A program made the translations under genes and the position numbers. Below, in pieces: positions 8,393 through 17,909 of a stretch of DNA of 41,426 nucleotides. How positions within the stretch are numbered: the first letter of the stretch is position 1; every line of letters starts with the position of its first letter. The DNA comes from Candidatus Nitrosopumilus sp. (GTDB taxonomy: Archaea > Thermoproteota > Nitrososphaeria > Nitrososphaerales > Nitrosopumilaceae), in the NCBI GenBank assembly GCA_028351415.1, contig JAOMJV010000008.1:1-41426 (forward strand), in the 5' to 3' direction. The notes beneath the pieces are model-generated. The model worked only from the letters and a program-made list of their open reading frames with translations, did no database searches and was not told the origin of the DNA.

Positions 8393-10894
8393 GTGGATAC
8401 ATCTCCTACTAATTACAAATTAACCTTTGAACCTGATTTAAAAAAATTCACTTTTGATGGTTTAGAGTCTATTTCAATTAACTGCAAAAAACCTACCGAT
8501 GTCATAACTATGCATTGTGCTGAAATAAAAATAAAATCATGTGTTGTTAAATCCGGTAAAAAAATAATTACATCTTCTCCTAAATTAAATGAAAAAAAAG
8601 AGGAATTACAAATTAAACTTGCAGAAAAGATTCGTGGATCATGTGTTGTTGAATTAGAGTTTCAAGGAATTCTAAATGATCGTTTACTTGGATTTTATCG
8701 TAGCAAGTACGAACAAAACGGTAAAACCAAATATCTAGCCACTACACAATTTGAAGCAGCAGATGCTAGACGTGCATTTCCATGTTGGGATGAACCTGAA
8801 GCCAAGGCTACTTTTGAAATTTCAATTATCGCCGAGAATAAATTCACTGCAATCTCTAACATGCCTGTGAACTCCAAGAAAAAATTTGGAAGTAAAACTA
8901 CCTACAACTTTCAAAAAACACCATTGGTTTCAACGTATTTAATTTACCTTGGAGTTGGAGAATTTGAATATCTTACTGGAAAAGCTGGTAAAATTCAGAT
9001 TAGAGTAGTTACTACAAAAGGAAATACTTCTAGAGGTAAATTCTCTTTAGATTTAGGAAAAAAACTTCTTATTTCTTACGAAAAATATTTCGGAATAAAA
9101 TTTCCATTGCCTAAACTTGATTTAATTGCTATTCCTGATTTTGCTGCAGGTGCTATGGAAAATTGGGGCGCTATTACTTTTAGAGAAACAATTTTACTTT
9201 ATGATCCAAAAACATCTTCCACTAGAACTAAGCAATTCATTGCCGAAGTAATTTCTCATGAAATTGCACACATGTGGTTTGGAAATCTTGTTACAATGAA
9301 ATGGTGGAATGACTTATGGCTCAATGAAAGTTTTGCAACTTTCATGGCGACAAAATTTGTCGACAAGTTTTACCCTGAATGGGATTTATGGAATCAATTT
9401 GTAGAAGATGCCATGAACGTCGCAATGAGCCTTGATTCATTAAAAACTACACATCCGATAGACGTCAAAGTAAACTCTCCAGCTGAAATTCGCGAAATTT
9501 TTGACGCAATATCCTATGACAAAGGCGGATGCGTGTTGCGTATGTTAGAAAATTATGTCGGGGAACCAAATTTTCAAAAAGGATTAAAAAAATATCTTTC
9601 TGATTTTAAATACAAAAATGCTCAAGGTCAAGATTTGTGGAATGCCATTGGTAAGGCATCCAACATGCCTGTAACTTCAATGATCAATACCTGGCTAAAA
9701 CAACCTGGCTTCCCTGTCGTTGAAATTAATCAGGATGGCGATAATTTGAAACTTACACAGAAACGATACTTGCTAGAACATAATAAAAAATTCAGTAAAG
9801 GTTTGTGGTCTATCCCATTATCTTTGGGATTAGAAAAAGAAACAACAAAAAAACTATTTTCTAAAAAATCAATGTCAGTAAAACTACCTAAAAACACAGT
9901 TGGATTTGTGGCAAATTATGGCAGAAAGGGATTCTATCGTGTAAAATATGATGAAGGAATTTTACTTGATCTTAAAATGCTAGTTGACTCAAAACGTATT
10001 CCTCCAATTGATAGATGGGCAATACAAAATGATTTGTTTTCTCTTTGTGTTTCAGGCGACGAAAAAGTCCGCAATTATCTTGACTTTTCTGATGCATACT
10101 TTGATGAAGATAGCTACTTGGCATCCGTTAACGTTGCACATAATTTGGCGTCATTATATTTTCGTGCATTTGATGAGCCATTTGCAGAAGAAATTAGAAG
10201 TTATGCTATTAATTATTTCAGAAAAATATTGTCAAAATTAGGATGGGAACCTAGTAAATCTGATAAACATACTGATGCGCTATTACGTACGTTTGCAATC
10301 GCTGTTTTGGGAAAAATGAATGATGATGATGTTACCGAAGTAGCTTTGGCAAAATATGAAAAATTCTTAAAACAACCTGGTTCTCTATCTCCAGATTTAA
10401 CTGAAACAATTTGCTCAATTGCAGCTTGGAATGGAAATTCAAAAACTTTTGACGAGTTAAAGAAATTATATGCAAATGCAAAAACAATGGAACAAAAACT
10501 TCGTTTCCTAGGTGCAATGTGTGGATTTCAAAACAAAAAATTACTTCTTAAAACGCTTAATTTTTCACAAACACCTGATGTTCGTTCTCAAAATATGCAA
10601 TTACCCATAATGAAAGTTGCTGGAAATCCTCATGGTGATAAAGTCTTATGGCAATGGTTGAATAAAAATTGGAAAAAAATTAATAAAAAAGTTGGACACG
10701 GTAATCCATTATTTAATAGAATTGTAGCTAGCATTGTTGGTGTAGCTGATGATTCTATGGAAAAAGAAATTAAATTATTTTTTAAAAATAACCCTACTCC
10801 TGGAACTGAAAGAACTCAAACTCAAACTTTGGAGAGAATCCGAATAAATTCTAGATTTCTTAGAAGTATGAGAAAAGAATTCAAACATGGCTAA
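8393..10894 (+). CDS. M1-family zinc aminopeptidase
   Basis: The 833-aa protein is a gluzincin aminopeptidase related to tricorn-interacting factors F2/F3. The exopeptidase motif GAMEN is at 253-257. The zinc site is HEIAH at 289-293, with the third ligand Glu312 in WLNESF, giving HExxH-x18-E. The C-terminal ~400 residues form the β-sandwich and ERAP1-like helical domains. It releases N-terminal amino acids from peptides, probably those produced by the proteasome. GTG is the start. Its last eight bases overlap the next gene, indicating translational coupling. Confidence 0.94.
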   Translation: MDTSPTNYKLTFEPDLKKFTFDGLESISINCKKPTDVITMHCAEIKIKSCVVKSGKKIITSSPKLNEKKEELQIKLAEKIRGSCVVELEFQGILNDRLLGFYRSKYEQNGKTKYLATTQFEAADARRAFPCWDEPEAKATFEISIIAENKFTAISNMPVNSKKKFGSKTTYNFQKTPLVSTYLIYLGVGEFEYLTGKAGKIQIRVVTTKGNTSRGKFSLDLGKKLLISYEKYFGIKFPLPKLDLIAIPDFAAGAMENWGAITFRETILLYDPKTSSTRTKQFIAEVISHEIAHMWFGNLVTMKWWNDLWLNESFATFMATKFVDKFYPEWDLWNQFVEDAMNVAMSLDSLKTTHPIDVKVNSPAEIREIFDAISYDKGGCVLRMLENYVGEPNFQKGLKKYLSDFKYKNAQGQDLWNAIGKASNMPVTSMINTWLKQPGFPVVEINQDGDNLKLTQKRYLLEHNKKFSKGLWSIPLSLGLEKETTKKLFSKKSMSVKLPKNTVGFVANYGRKGFYRVKYDEGILLDLKMLVDSKRIPPIDRWAIQNDLFSLCVSGDEKVRNYLDFSDAYFDEDSYLASVNVAHNLASLYFRAFDEPFAEEIRSYAINYFRKILSKLGWEPSKSDKHTDALLRTFAIAVLGKMNDDDVTEVALAKYEKFLKQPGSLSPDLTETICSIAAWNGNSKTFDELKKLYANAKTMEQKLRFLGAMCGFQNKKLLLKTLNFSQTPDVRSQNMQLPIMKVAGNPHGDKVLWQWLNKNWKKINKKVGHGNPLFNRIVASIVGVADDSMEKEIKLFFKNNPTPGTERTQTQTLERIRINSRFLRSMRKEFKHG

Positions 10895-11294
10895 AAAACT
10901 AGGACCTCCATTAGTTCTTGGAATCTTTACAATTTTGGCACTTGTTTTTTTAACTGGAGGTGCAACTGATGACAAGGATCCACTTCGTGAAAATTTTCAG
11001 ATAAATGCAATTTATTATGATGCTGGATATGTTGAAGTTTCCTATATTGATAAATCTGATAAAACAAATTCTGTCATACTTGAAATTCTTGGAATGGAAA
11101 CTTCCTTCCAAAAAACGTTTTCTGATTCAGAATTTATAGAAATCATTCAATTTCCAAATGTACCGAAATATGGTTGGGAAATCCATCCTGTAGTTATGGA
11201 GATTGAACATGAAGAATTTGGTTACGTCCAATTAAAAACTGAAATTCATGAACTAAACACCCCTTCTCCAAATACTATCTATTCTACTCCTTAG
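10887..11294 (+). CDS. Membrane-anchored hypothetical protein (135 aa)
   Basis: The ATG lies inside the end of the aminopeptidase gene (8-bp overlap, different frame). Residues 6-25 (PPLVLGIFTILALVFLTGG) form an uncleaved signal anchor, so the β-rich remainder is probably extracellular. No family is recognised. The tight overlap suggests co-production with the peptidase, but a functional link is only inferred. Confidence 0.75.
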   Translation: MAKKLGPPLVLGIFTILALVFLTGGATDDKDPLRENFQINAIYYDAGYVEVSYIDKSDKTNSVILEILGMETSFQKTFSDSEFIEIIQFPNVPKYGWEIHPVVMEIEHEEFGYVQLKTEIHELNTPSPNTIYSTP

Positions 11295-11335
11295 ATCACA
11301 AACAAGATTTTATTGTACCCTCTAAATCTTATTGT

Positions 11336-12256
11336 ATGTTGGAATTACTTTCTGATTTAAAAAAAGGAAAACGCGGTGCAATTGCAAAGGCAATCACTAT
11401 TGTTGAAAATGATCCAAAAGAAACAAAAAAATTATTAAAAAAAATTTTTAAAGATTCTGGCAAGTCTAGTATAATTGGAATTACTGGACCTGCTGGTGCT
11501 GGAAAAAGCTCCCTGATTAACAAAACTGTAATCTCTCTCAAAAAATTAGGTTCAAAACCTGCTGTGTTGGCAATTGATCCTACTAGTCATGTTACCGGTG
11601 GGGCAATTTTGGGCGATAGAGTTAGAATGACTGAATCTACTGATTCTGGAACATACATTCGAAGTATTGCATCTAGAGGTGCAACTGGTGCGGTTTCACA
11701 CTCATTACGAAACAGTATTCGAATTTTAGAATATGCTGGATTCAATCCTATAATAATTGAAAGCGTGGGTGCTGGACAAACTGAAGTGGAAATATCTAAT
11801 ATTGCTGATATCACTGTAGTTGTTTTTAATCCAAATACTGGCGATAGTATTCAAACTATTAAAGCTGGTTTAACTGAAATTGGCGATATCTATGTAGTAA
11901 ACAAAAGTGATCTTGCTGGAACTAACCAACTCTTTGACGCTGTACGTGATTATATCGGTGATTCTAAACGAAACCCTACAATTTTGAAAACTTCTGTCAA
12001 AAAAAATTCTGGTATTGCTGTTTTTGCAAAAACTCTGAAAGATATGATGCTCATAAAAAATAAATTTAAAGTTGAAAAAGATTTAGAACGATTTGAGGCA
12101 GAACTAAAAGACATTGTTTTAAATAACATCAAGAAAAAGGTTGATGAAATGCTAGAATCTGATAAAACTTTCTCTAATTATATCAAAAAATTACAATTAA
12201 AGACACTTGATCCTTTTACTGTCGGTGACAAACTCACAAAATCTTTGTTAAAGTGA
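11336..12256 (+). CDS. meaB: MeaB/ArgK-type G3E GTPase, mutase chaperone
   Basis: The 306-aa protein has a P-loop GPAGAGKSS at 51-59, the family-specific GAILGDRVRM and SIASRGATGAVS segments, ESVGAGQTEVEI (switch/Walker B) and NKSD for guanine recognition. MeaB guards adenosylcobalamin loading and reactivation of methylmalonyl-CoA mutase. The mutase large-subunit gene begins only 4 bp after its stop, so the two form an operon, in line with that role. Confidence 0.94.
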   Translation: MLELLSDLKKGKRGAIAKAITIVENDPKETKKLLKKIFKDSGKSSIIGITGPAGAGKSSLINKTVISLKKLGSKPAVLAIDPTSHVTGGAILGDRVRMTESTDSGTYIRSIASRGATGAVSHSLRNSIRILEYAGFNPIIIESVGAGQTEVEISNIADITVVVFNPNTGDSIQTIKAGLTEIGDIYVVNKSDLAGTNQLFDAVRDYIGDSKRNPTILKTSVKKNSGIAVFAKTLKDMMLIKNKFKVEKDLERFEAELKDIVLNNIKKKVDEMLESDKTFSNYIKKLQLKTLDPFTVGDKLTKSLLK

Positions 12257-12260
12257 TATT

Positions 12261-13862
12261 ATGGTTGCAAAAAAATCTGTAAAATTAAAAGTCCCTGAAA
12301 AGAAAATATTCACTGATTCCACATTCCTTGTAAAACGTATTTATCAAAAATCCCCAAAAAAGAAACCTGCCGAAGATGCTGGGAAGTATCCTTTTACTCG
12401 AGGCATACATCCTGGAATGTTCCGTGAAAGATTTTGGACCATGAGACAGTATTCTGGATTTGGTGATGCGAAATTAACTAATGAACGATTCAAATTTATG
12501 CTTGAAAAAGGTCAAACCGGTCTTAGTATGGCATTTGATTTGCCTACCCAAATTGGATATGATTCTGATTCTCCTCAATCTGAGGGTGAAGTTGGAAAGG
12601 TTGGTGTTTCAATTACCTCCATTAAAGACATGATGACTGCCTTTGATGGCATTCCTCTTGGTAAGGTCAGTTCTTCTATGACGATTAATTCTAGTGCATC
12701 AACATTACTTGCGTATTACATTGCAGTTGGCGAGGCACAAGGATTCAAAAGTCATGAGTTGCGTGGAACTACGCAAAATGACATTTTAAAAGAATACATT
12801 GCAAGAAATACTTACATTTATCCTCCTCAACCTTCTATGCGACTGATTGGAGATATGATTGAATATTGTGCAGAAAAAGTTCCTTCTTGGTATCCTGTTT
12901 CAATTTCTGGATACCATATGAGAGAAGCTGGTTGTACTGCAACTCAAGAGATTGCATTCACTCTAGCAAATGCAATTGCATACATTCAAACTTGCATCGA
13001 CAAAGGATTAAAAATTGATGACTTTGCACCTCGTTTGTCCTTTTTCTTTTGTTGCACTATAGAGTTCTTTGAAGAAGTTGCAAAGTTCAGAGTTGCAAGA
13101 AAAGTCTATGCTAAAATTATGAAAGAAAAATTTGGCGCAAAAAATCCTCGCTCCTTACAATTAAAATTCCATACTCAAACTAGTGGTGAATCATTAACTG
13201 CACAACAACCAAACAACAACATTGTACGAGTTGCAATTCAAACAATGGCTGCAGTTGCAGGGGGTACTCAATCACTTCATACAAATTCCAGAGATGAGGC
13301 ACTTGCACTTCCAACTGAGGAATCTGCAAAAATTGCTCTTAGAACGCAACAGATTGTAGCACATGAGAGTGGAATTACTAAAACTGCCGATCCTCTTGCT
13401 GGCTCCTATTATCTTGAAGAGTTATGTGACCAAATTGAGGCTGATGTTTGGAAATATTTGAAGAAAGTAGAAAAAATGGGCGGTTCTGTTAAAGCAATTG
13501 AAAAGGGATTTTTCCAATCTGAAATTAGAGCAAATGCATATCGTCTCAAAAAAGAAACTGATAGTGGAGATAGGGTTATCGTTGGTGTCAATAAATATTC
13601 TGAGGATGAAGAACAACCTGATTTACTTAGAATTGATGGTAGGATTGAAATTCAACAAAAGAAAGCACTCAAAAAATTACGTGCAGATCGTGATTCTAAA
13701 AAATTAGAAAAAGCATTGTCTGCAATGCAAGCTGCTGCTGACACTAAAGAAAATCTTATGCCCTACATAGTTACAGCTGCAAAAGCATTTGCTACAACTG
13801 GTGAAATTAGTAATACTTTCAGAGAAGTGTTTGGAGAATACCGTCCAAAAGAAGTCTTTTAG
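12261..13862 (+). CDS. Methylmalonyl-CoA mutase, large catalytic subunit
   Basis: The 533-aa protein carries the TIM-barrel substrate domain of the mutase: FWTMRQYSGFGDA, LPTQIGYDSDSP, RGTTQNDILKEY, SISGYHMREAGCTATQE, FHTQTSGESLTAQQPNNN and AHESGITKTADPLAGSY are all typical. It lacks the C-terminal B12 domain, which is encoded separately at 6473-6901. It converts (R)-methylmalonyl-CoA to succinyl-CoA by a radical mechanism. It follows meaB directly. Confidence 0.95.
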   Translation: MVAKKSVKLKVPEKKIFTDSTFLVKRIYQKSPKKKPAEDAGKYPFTRGIHPGMFRERFWTMRQYSGFGDAKLTNERFKFMLEKGQTGLSMAFDLPTQIGYDSDSPQSEGEVGKVGVSITSIKDMMTAFDGIPLGKVSSSMTINSSASTLLAYYIAVGEAQGFKSHELRGTTQNDILKEYIARNTYIYPPQPSMRLIGDMIEYCAEKVPSWYPVSISGYHMREAGCTATQEIAFTLANAIAYIQTCIDKGLKIDDFAPRLSFFFCCTIEFFEEVAKFRVARKVYAKIMKEKFGAKNPRSLQLKFHTQTSGESLTAQQPNNNIVRVAIQTMAAVAGGTQSLHTNSRDEALALPTEESAKIALRTQQIVAHESGITKTADPLAGSYYLEELCDQIEADVWKYLKKVEKMGGSVKAIEKGFFQSEIRANAYRLKKETDSGDRVIVGVNKYSEDEEQPDLLRIDGRIEIQQKKALKKLRADRDSKKLEKALSAMQAAADTKENLMPYIVTAAKAFATTGEISNTFREVFGEYRPKEVF

Positions 13863-14017
13863 TTAGATCTTTTCACGATTTTATTTTAATTGTAGTTTGT
13901 AATTTAATGTCCCAGAGTAATGTTAGACCTGATTATGCGCAAAGATCAATTCCCTAATCCCTGTATGCTGTATTTGATGTTTAATTTTTTCTAACAGATT
14001 CATAATTTTACTATTTT

Positions 14018-14653
14018 TTACTTTTCTAGCACTTTTGCTTTTCTAAAACATTGTTGTGCTTCCTCATCTCTACCTAATTTTTTTAACGAATCACCTTTAC
14101 AAAATAATACGTCTGAATCTTCAGGGTCTATCTTGATTGATTTATCACAAAATTGTATGCATTCTTCATATTTTTCTAAATCAAATAGCAATTTACTTTT
14201 CATAAACAACACATATGCTGATTTATCATTTATTTTGATTGATTCATCATAACATGTCATAGCTTCTTCACACCTATCTAGGATGACTAGAGATTCGCCT
14301 TTATTTGACCATCCCATACCATCTTCAGGGTCTATCTTGATTGATTCATCATAGCATTCTATTGATTCTTCATATTTTTCAAGCATGAACAAGTTAACAC
14401 CTTTGTTTAACCATACCTCTTTGTGTGTAGGATCAATTTTGATTATTTGGTCATAGCACTTGTTGGATTCTTCAAATAAACCTTGATCAAATAATGCAAT
14501 GCCTTTGTTGTAATGTGCATCTCCATATTCAGGATCCAGTTTAATTATATTATCATAACATGATATTGCTTCACCATATTTGCCTTGTTGATATAATTCT
14601 AAACTCTGCTCAACTAACTTTAAAATTTTCTCTTCTGTATCTAATTCTTTCAA
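14018..14653 (-). CDS. Tetratricopeptide-repeat protein (211 aa)
   Basis: About six TPR units of 34 residues fill the protein, each with the pattern Y-x-EA/ESI-x-CYD-x-I/S-I-KIDP followed by W/Y-x-NKG (for example YGEAISCYDNIIKLDPEYGD). There is no signal peptide or catalytic domain, so it is probably a cytoplasmic scaffold. The neighbouring minus-strand gene encodes a methyltransferase-like protein; a link is not shown. Confidence 0.9.
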   Translation of the reverse strand: MKELDTEEKILKLVEQSLELYQQGKYGEAISCYDNIIKLDPEYGDAHYNKGIALFDQGLFEESNKCYDQIIKIDPTHKEVWLNKGVNLFMLEKYEESIECYDESIKIDPEDGMGWSNKGESLVILDRCEEAMTCYDESIKINDKSAYVLFMKSKLLFDLEKYEECIQFCDKSIKIDPEDSDVLFCKGDSLKKLGRDEEAQQCFRKAKVLEK

Positions 14654-14837
14654 TGATTTTAACTAATTTTATGAAATTTAAAATTTTGTAAATTAAAATC
14701 TATTCACATATATTTTATGATTCTACAAATGCTCTTATTTTCTTTCAAATTACACATACATGTTAATTTAAAAAATCGAGCACTTTTATTTTCCATTTTT
14801 AATTGTGTTACAATATTTTTTAATATTAATTTAAATC

Positions 14838-15656
14838 TTAATTTTTGTATTTTGCAATGTAGAAGTCCGCATAGAAATTACCGTCATCCTCATACTCTCT
14901 GGTATTAATTCCCATTCCATGTAATATGGAGACAGTTTCATCTTTTTCTTTAATATCTGAAAACTTTCTTTGAATTATTGGTTTCATATCCCTTTTTACA
15001 ATGGAGTAGTTGTACCTCTCAAATGTTTTTTCAATATCGTTCATATCAAACATTCTGAGAACAGAAAATGCAAAGATTGGGGAGTTGTATTCTGTTTTAT
15101 CTCCAATTGAGTTTGACTGTCTATTTTTAATCACTTTTAACAAATTTACAAATGCCATGTACCCGATATATCCAATACAACCAGTTGCAATCACCACATC
15201 TACTTTTGGCAACAATTCTAGTAGATCTAATTTCTCATCATCCAGATTAACCTTGATTCCTTTTTCACACAAACCCATCTCTTCGGAGAATTTTAGAGCT
15301 TCATCTGAAATATCTATTTGATAGAAGCACATCTTATCGTCACTAGTACATTTTTCATAGAATTGTTTAGTTTCTTTTTTTGTAGGTTCTGTTTCAGTTA
15401 AAAAGAAATTATTCAATTCTGTCATTGTTAAATTGTATTTCATTAATGCTGAGTTGATGCCATACGAACTTCCTAAATCTAGAATGTTGATGGGTCTGGA
15501 TAATTTATTTTCAAGTTCCTCTACGATTGAATTGTACAACGGTTTTGTTGAATCTGATATGGAGTATCCTAATTTTTTCATTTCCATTAGATATCCGCAT
15601 GGAGATTCTTGTGTGTAAATACCTGTAAAATCTTTTTTTACTTTTAATTCATTCAC
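14838..15656 (-). CDS. Class I SAM-dependent methyltransferase-like protein
   Basis: The 272-aa protein has a motif-I-like ILDLGSSYG at residues 58-66, then a strand ending in an acidic residue (FYQIDISDEAL) and VDVVIATGCIGYIG where motif IV would lie, as in class I Rossmann methyltransferases. The substrate is not recognisable. The motif-I glycine spacing (GSSYG) differs somewhat from GxGxG but is within family range. Confidence 0.65.
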   Translation of the reverse strand: MNELKVKKDFTGIYTQESPCGYLMEMKKLGYSISDSTKPLYNSIVEELENKLSRPINILDLGSSYGINSALMKYNLTMTELNNFFLTETEPTKKETKQFYEKCTSDDKMCFYQIDISDEALKFSEEMGLCEKGIKVNLDDEKLDLLELLPKVDVVIATGCIGYIGYMAFVNLLKVIKNRQSNSIGDKTEYNSPIFAFSVLRMFDMNDIEKTFERYNYSIVKRDMKPIIQRKFSDIKEKDETVSILHGMGINTREYEDDGNFYADFYIAKYKN

Positions 15657-15852
15657 GATGGAGAATTAGACCTTTTTACCCTTAATAACACTCCATAAAT
15701 CCCCAGTCACAACATTTGTTTTATTTTTCATAATTTTAAATAAACTAAACCATGTCAAAATTTTGTATTATTTTTTTACGTTCTAAATTTTCATCCATTA
15801 TAATTTATTAGAAAAATGTTAATGGTAGGACTTTTCTTTGTATGTTGGAATA

Positions 15853-15948
15853 ATGTCTGAAGAGAAAATTGAAGTAGTTGAAGATGAACCATTTGATGAA
15901 GAAGTTGATGAAGAAGAGCAAGAATACCTTGAGCAGGATAGAAGATGA
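15853..15948 (+). CDS. Very acidic 31-aa peptide upstream of the epimerase
   Basis: The frame MSEEKIEVVEDEPFDEEVDE...EYLEQDRR is almost entirely Glu/Asp, with no hydrophobic core, so it is likely disordered or a partner-binding peptide. It ends 38 bp before the epimerase start on the same strand, with only one short transcript seemingly possible. An ATG at 15842 in the same region stops after three codons. Confidence 0.5.
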   Translation: MSEEKIEVVEDEPFDEEVDEEEQEYLEQDRR

Positions 15949-15986
15949 AAAACCCTTAAAGTATCCAAACAATGTATATTTTTTAA

Positions 15987-16382
15987 TTGAAAATTGATCA
16001 TATTGCAATTGCTGTAGATGATGTTGAAGAATCTGCAAAAATCTACCAACAAGCATTGGGTGCAGACCATGTTGAATTTGAAACCGTAGAATCTGAAGGA
16101 GTAAAAATTGCTATCATTGAATTAGAAAACGGACGAATTGAATTAATGCAACCAACAAATGACTCTAGTCCGATTAAAAAATTTCTTGATAAGAAAGGTC
16201 AGGGACTTCATCATCTGGCATTAGACACTGATAACATTGAAGGTGAAGTTGAACGAATGGAGGGTTGTGGCATTCAATTTTTAGGTAAAATTAGACCTGG
16301 ATCTGCTGGAACTAAAGTCACCTTTATTCATCCTAAATCATTAAATGGTGTTTTAACTGAATTGTGTTCTCATCCAAAATAA
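15987..16382 (+). CDS. mce: Methylmalonyl-CoA epimerase
   Basis: The 131-aa protein is a vicinal-oxygen-chelate enzyme beginning KIDHIAIAVDDVEESA, with HHLALDTDNIE in the middle and a C-terminal metal ligand in NGVLTELCS. His5, His72 region and the final Glu are the expected metal ligands. It interconverts (S)- and (R)-methylmalonyl-CoA, feeding the mutase encoded at 12261-13862 and 6473-6901. TTG is the start. Confidence 0.92.
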   Translation: MKIDHIAIAVDDVEESAKIYQQALGADHVEFETVESEGVKIAIIELENGRIELMQPTNDSSPIKKFLDKKGQGLHHLALDTDNIEGEVERMEGCGIQFLGKIRPGSAGTKVTFIHPKSLNGVLTELCSHPK

Positions 16383-16444
16383 AATTTATCTTTAATTGTT
16401 TTTACTATTTATCTGATCATCGTGTTTAGAATAAACTTTTGATG

Positions 16445-16461
16445 ACTTTGAATCTCAAAGT
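16445..16461. terminator. 7-bp hairpin after the epimerase gene
   Basis: ACTTTGA (16445-16451) and TCAAAGT (16455-16461) form a perfect stem with a 3-nt loop, followed by a short AGTTTTG. It lies 63 bp past the epimerase stop and could end that transcript. Confidence 0.35.
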
Positions 16462-16517
16462 AGTTTTGAAGTTTAACTGTGATACTACAAAAAACTAGGA
16501 TTGGACATTTAATCAAA

Positions 16518-16525
16518 GTTAATCA
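16518..16525 (+). promoter_or_regulatory. GTTAATCA promoter box for the gene at 16548
   Basis: GTTAATCA begins 30 bp before the ATG, as at 4521, and is preceded by another AATCAA (16511-16516). The shared string AAAGTTAATCAAG is identical at the two genes. Confidence 0.5.
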
Positions 16526-16547
16526 AGCCCTGTTATCTCGATAAATT

Positions 16548-16835
16548 ATGATAAAACAAATTCCAATTCTTTTAGTTCTAGTTGGGATAGTAGTCATAAT
16601 TATTGGGTTTAACCTTGTCATGACTTACGGTCTAAGTTTCTATACTGGCATAGCGCTATTTTTTGGAATTGCCATGATTGTATCTGGAGTAAATCTAAAA
16701 ATGAAAATCAAAAAATTAGTGTCTAAAAATCAAAAGAAACAATATGACTATACAATTAAAAAAATGACTGAAGATATTCTAGAAGAAGATACGCCAAAGG
16801 AAGAATCTAAAGAGAAGAAACTAGATTTAGAGTGA
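16548..16835 (+). CDS. Two-span membrane protein (95 aa)
   Basis: Hydrophobic spans at about residues 5-28 and 33-50 are followed by a long charged cytoplasmic tail (KKLVSKNQKKQ... ending in KEESKEKKLDLE). No family recognised. Its promoter has the same unusual GTTAATCA box as the gene at 4551. Confidence 0.65.
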   Translation: MIKQIPILLVLVGIVVIIIGFNLVMTYGLSFYTGIALFFGIAMIVSGVNLKMKIKKLVSKNQKKQYDYTIKKMTEDILEEDTPKEESKEKKLDLE

Positions 16836-16918
16836 AAATTATTTCTTATCTGTTTTATTAAATTATGATCTTAAAATAAAAACACCAACATCTAATTTAG
16901 GTAATAGTTTTAAATTAT

Positions 16919-17227
16919 TTACTTCCTATCTTTCATTTGTACATCCCAGTATTCTTGTACTTTGGCTATATTTTCTTCAACAAATTTTATTCCGTCTTTT
17001 TTCAATATGATTGATGGATTGGTGTTTCTGATAAACCAATTTTCACTTGAATCAATTGTAATCCAATCCATGTCTTCTAATTCGTTAACATGTTCTCGAA
17101 ATTTTCCAGCATTAGTTTTTTTACAATTTTTAAAAATGCTTGTATACTTTTTTACTCCATTTTTAATACAAGCAAGAATCACATAATCAATAGCATCTAA
17201 TTTATCTGAATTCAATATAATCTTCAA
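16919..17227 (-). CDS. Small winged-helix-like protein (102 aa)
   Basis: The pattern DYVILACIKNGV..., a helix ending in KFREHVNELEDMDWI and a β-wing NWFIRNTNPSIILKKDG resembles a winged-helix DNA-binding domain of archaeal regulators. A terminal helix could dimerise. Neither operator nor effector can be seen. The assignment rests on pattern only. Confidence 0.5.
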   Translation of the reverse strand: MKIILNSDKLDAIDYVILACIKNGVKKYTSIFKNCKKTNAGKFREHVNELEDMDWITIDSSENWFIRNTNPSIILKKDGIKFVEENIAKVQEYWDVQMKDRK

Positions 17228-17332
17228 TCATGATGAGTATTTAGGAAATCGCTTAATTGTTGTATATTTCTAGAAATATTTTATCGTATGATTAACACTC
17301 CCTAGAACAATGTAATAACTGATCAAAGTTGA

Positions 17333-17794
17333 TTAATTTTTACTAGAAAATACTTTTAAAAATTCTTTTAATTCTTCTTTTTGTTTTTCAGGTGGGGTAT
17401 TTTCCCAAATTTTTAATTGATTAAATTTTGCTAATTCATAGAAGATATCTTTGTCTTCATCACTAAACTCATCATGTCCTTTTTTGTTAATTTTTCCACG
17501 TCTTCTTAATACTCCTTGCCTGCCCTTTGATTCTTCTTGATATTCGATAATTACTTTATTTTTAAAATCAATCAAATCTGGTACAAATTGCCTGAATCCT
17601 TTTTTTCTAAATTCTCCTGCCTCTTCTTCTGTTAAAAATGGAACTTTTTGCCATGTTCCAAACTCGTCTATGATTATTCTTGTTTTGCCTTCTTTGGTAT
17701 CTGTATCAATCATAAAATTATAATGATTTTCTTTATCAATTTGTTTGATCTGTTGATTAATGTCAAATAATTTTTCAAGATCTTGAACTCCCAT
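17333..17794 (-). CDS. Possible PD-(D/E)XK/VSR-like nuclease-fold protein
   Basis: The 153-aa protein is not one I recognise by name. Its middle reads FVPDLIDFKNKVIIEYQEE (Pro72-Asp73 and Glu84-x-Gln86), followed by KKGHDEFSDEDKDIF and LKIWE. The order PD...IExx...H...D..KD...L.I.. is that of VSR/DUF559-type PD-(D/E)XK nucleases. The N-terminal third is helical. It is a stand-alone gene with no methyltransferase beside it. Nuclease activity is an inference from motif order. Confidence 0.45.
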   Translation of the reverse strand: MGVQDLEKLFDINQQIKQIDKENHYNFMIDTDTKEGKTRIIIDEFGTWQKVPFLTEEEAGEFRKKGFRQFVPDLIDFKNKVIIEYQEESKGRQGVLRRRGKINKKGHDEFSDEDKDIFYELAKFNQLKIWENTPPEKQKEELKEFLKVFSSKN

Positions 17795-17909
17795 ATTCTA
17801 TCTGTTGAATTTAGATATATGAGCCGAAGGTTATCCTGTAATACAATGATCGATCATTTTTATTTTTTTCCAATCAATTAAATTGATACATGATTTAGAA
17901 TAATTGAAT

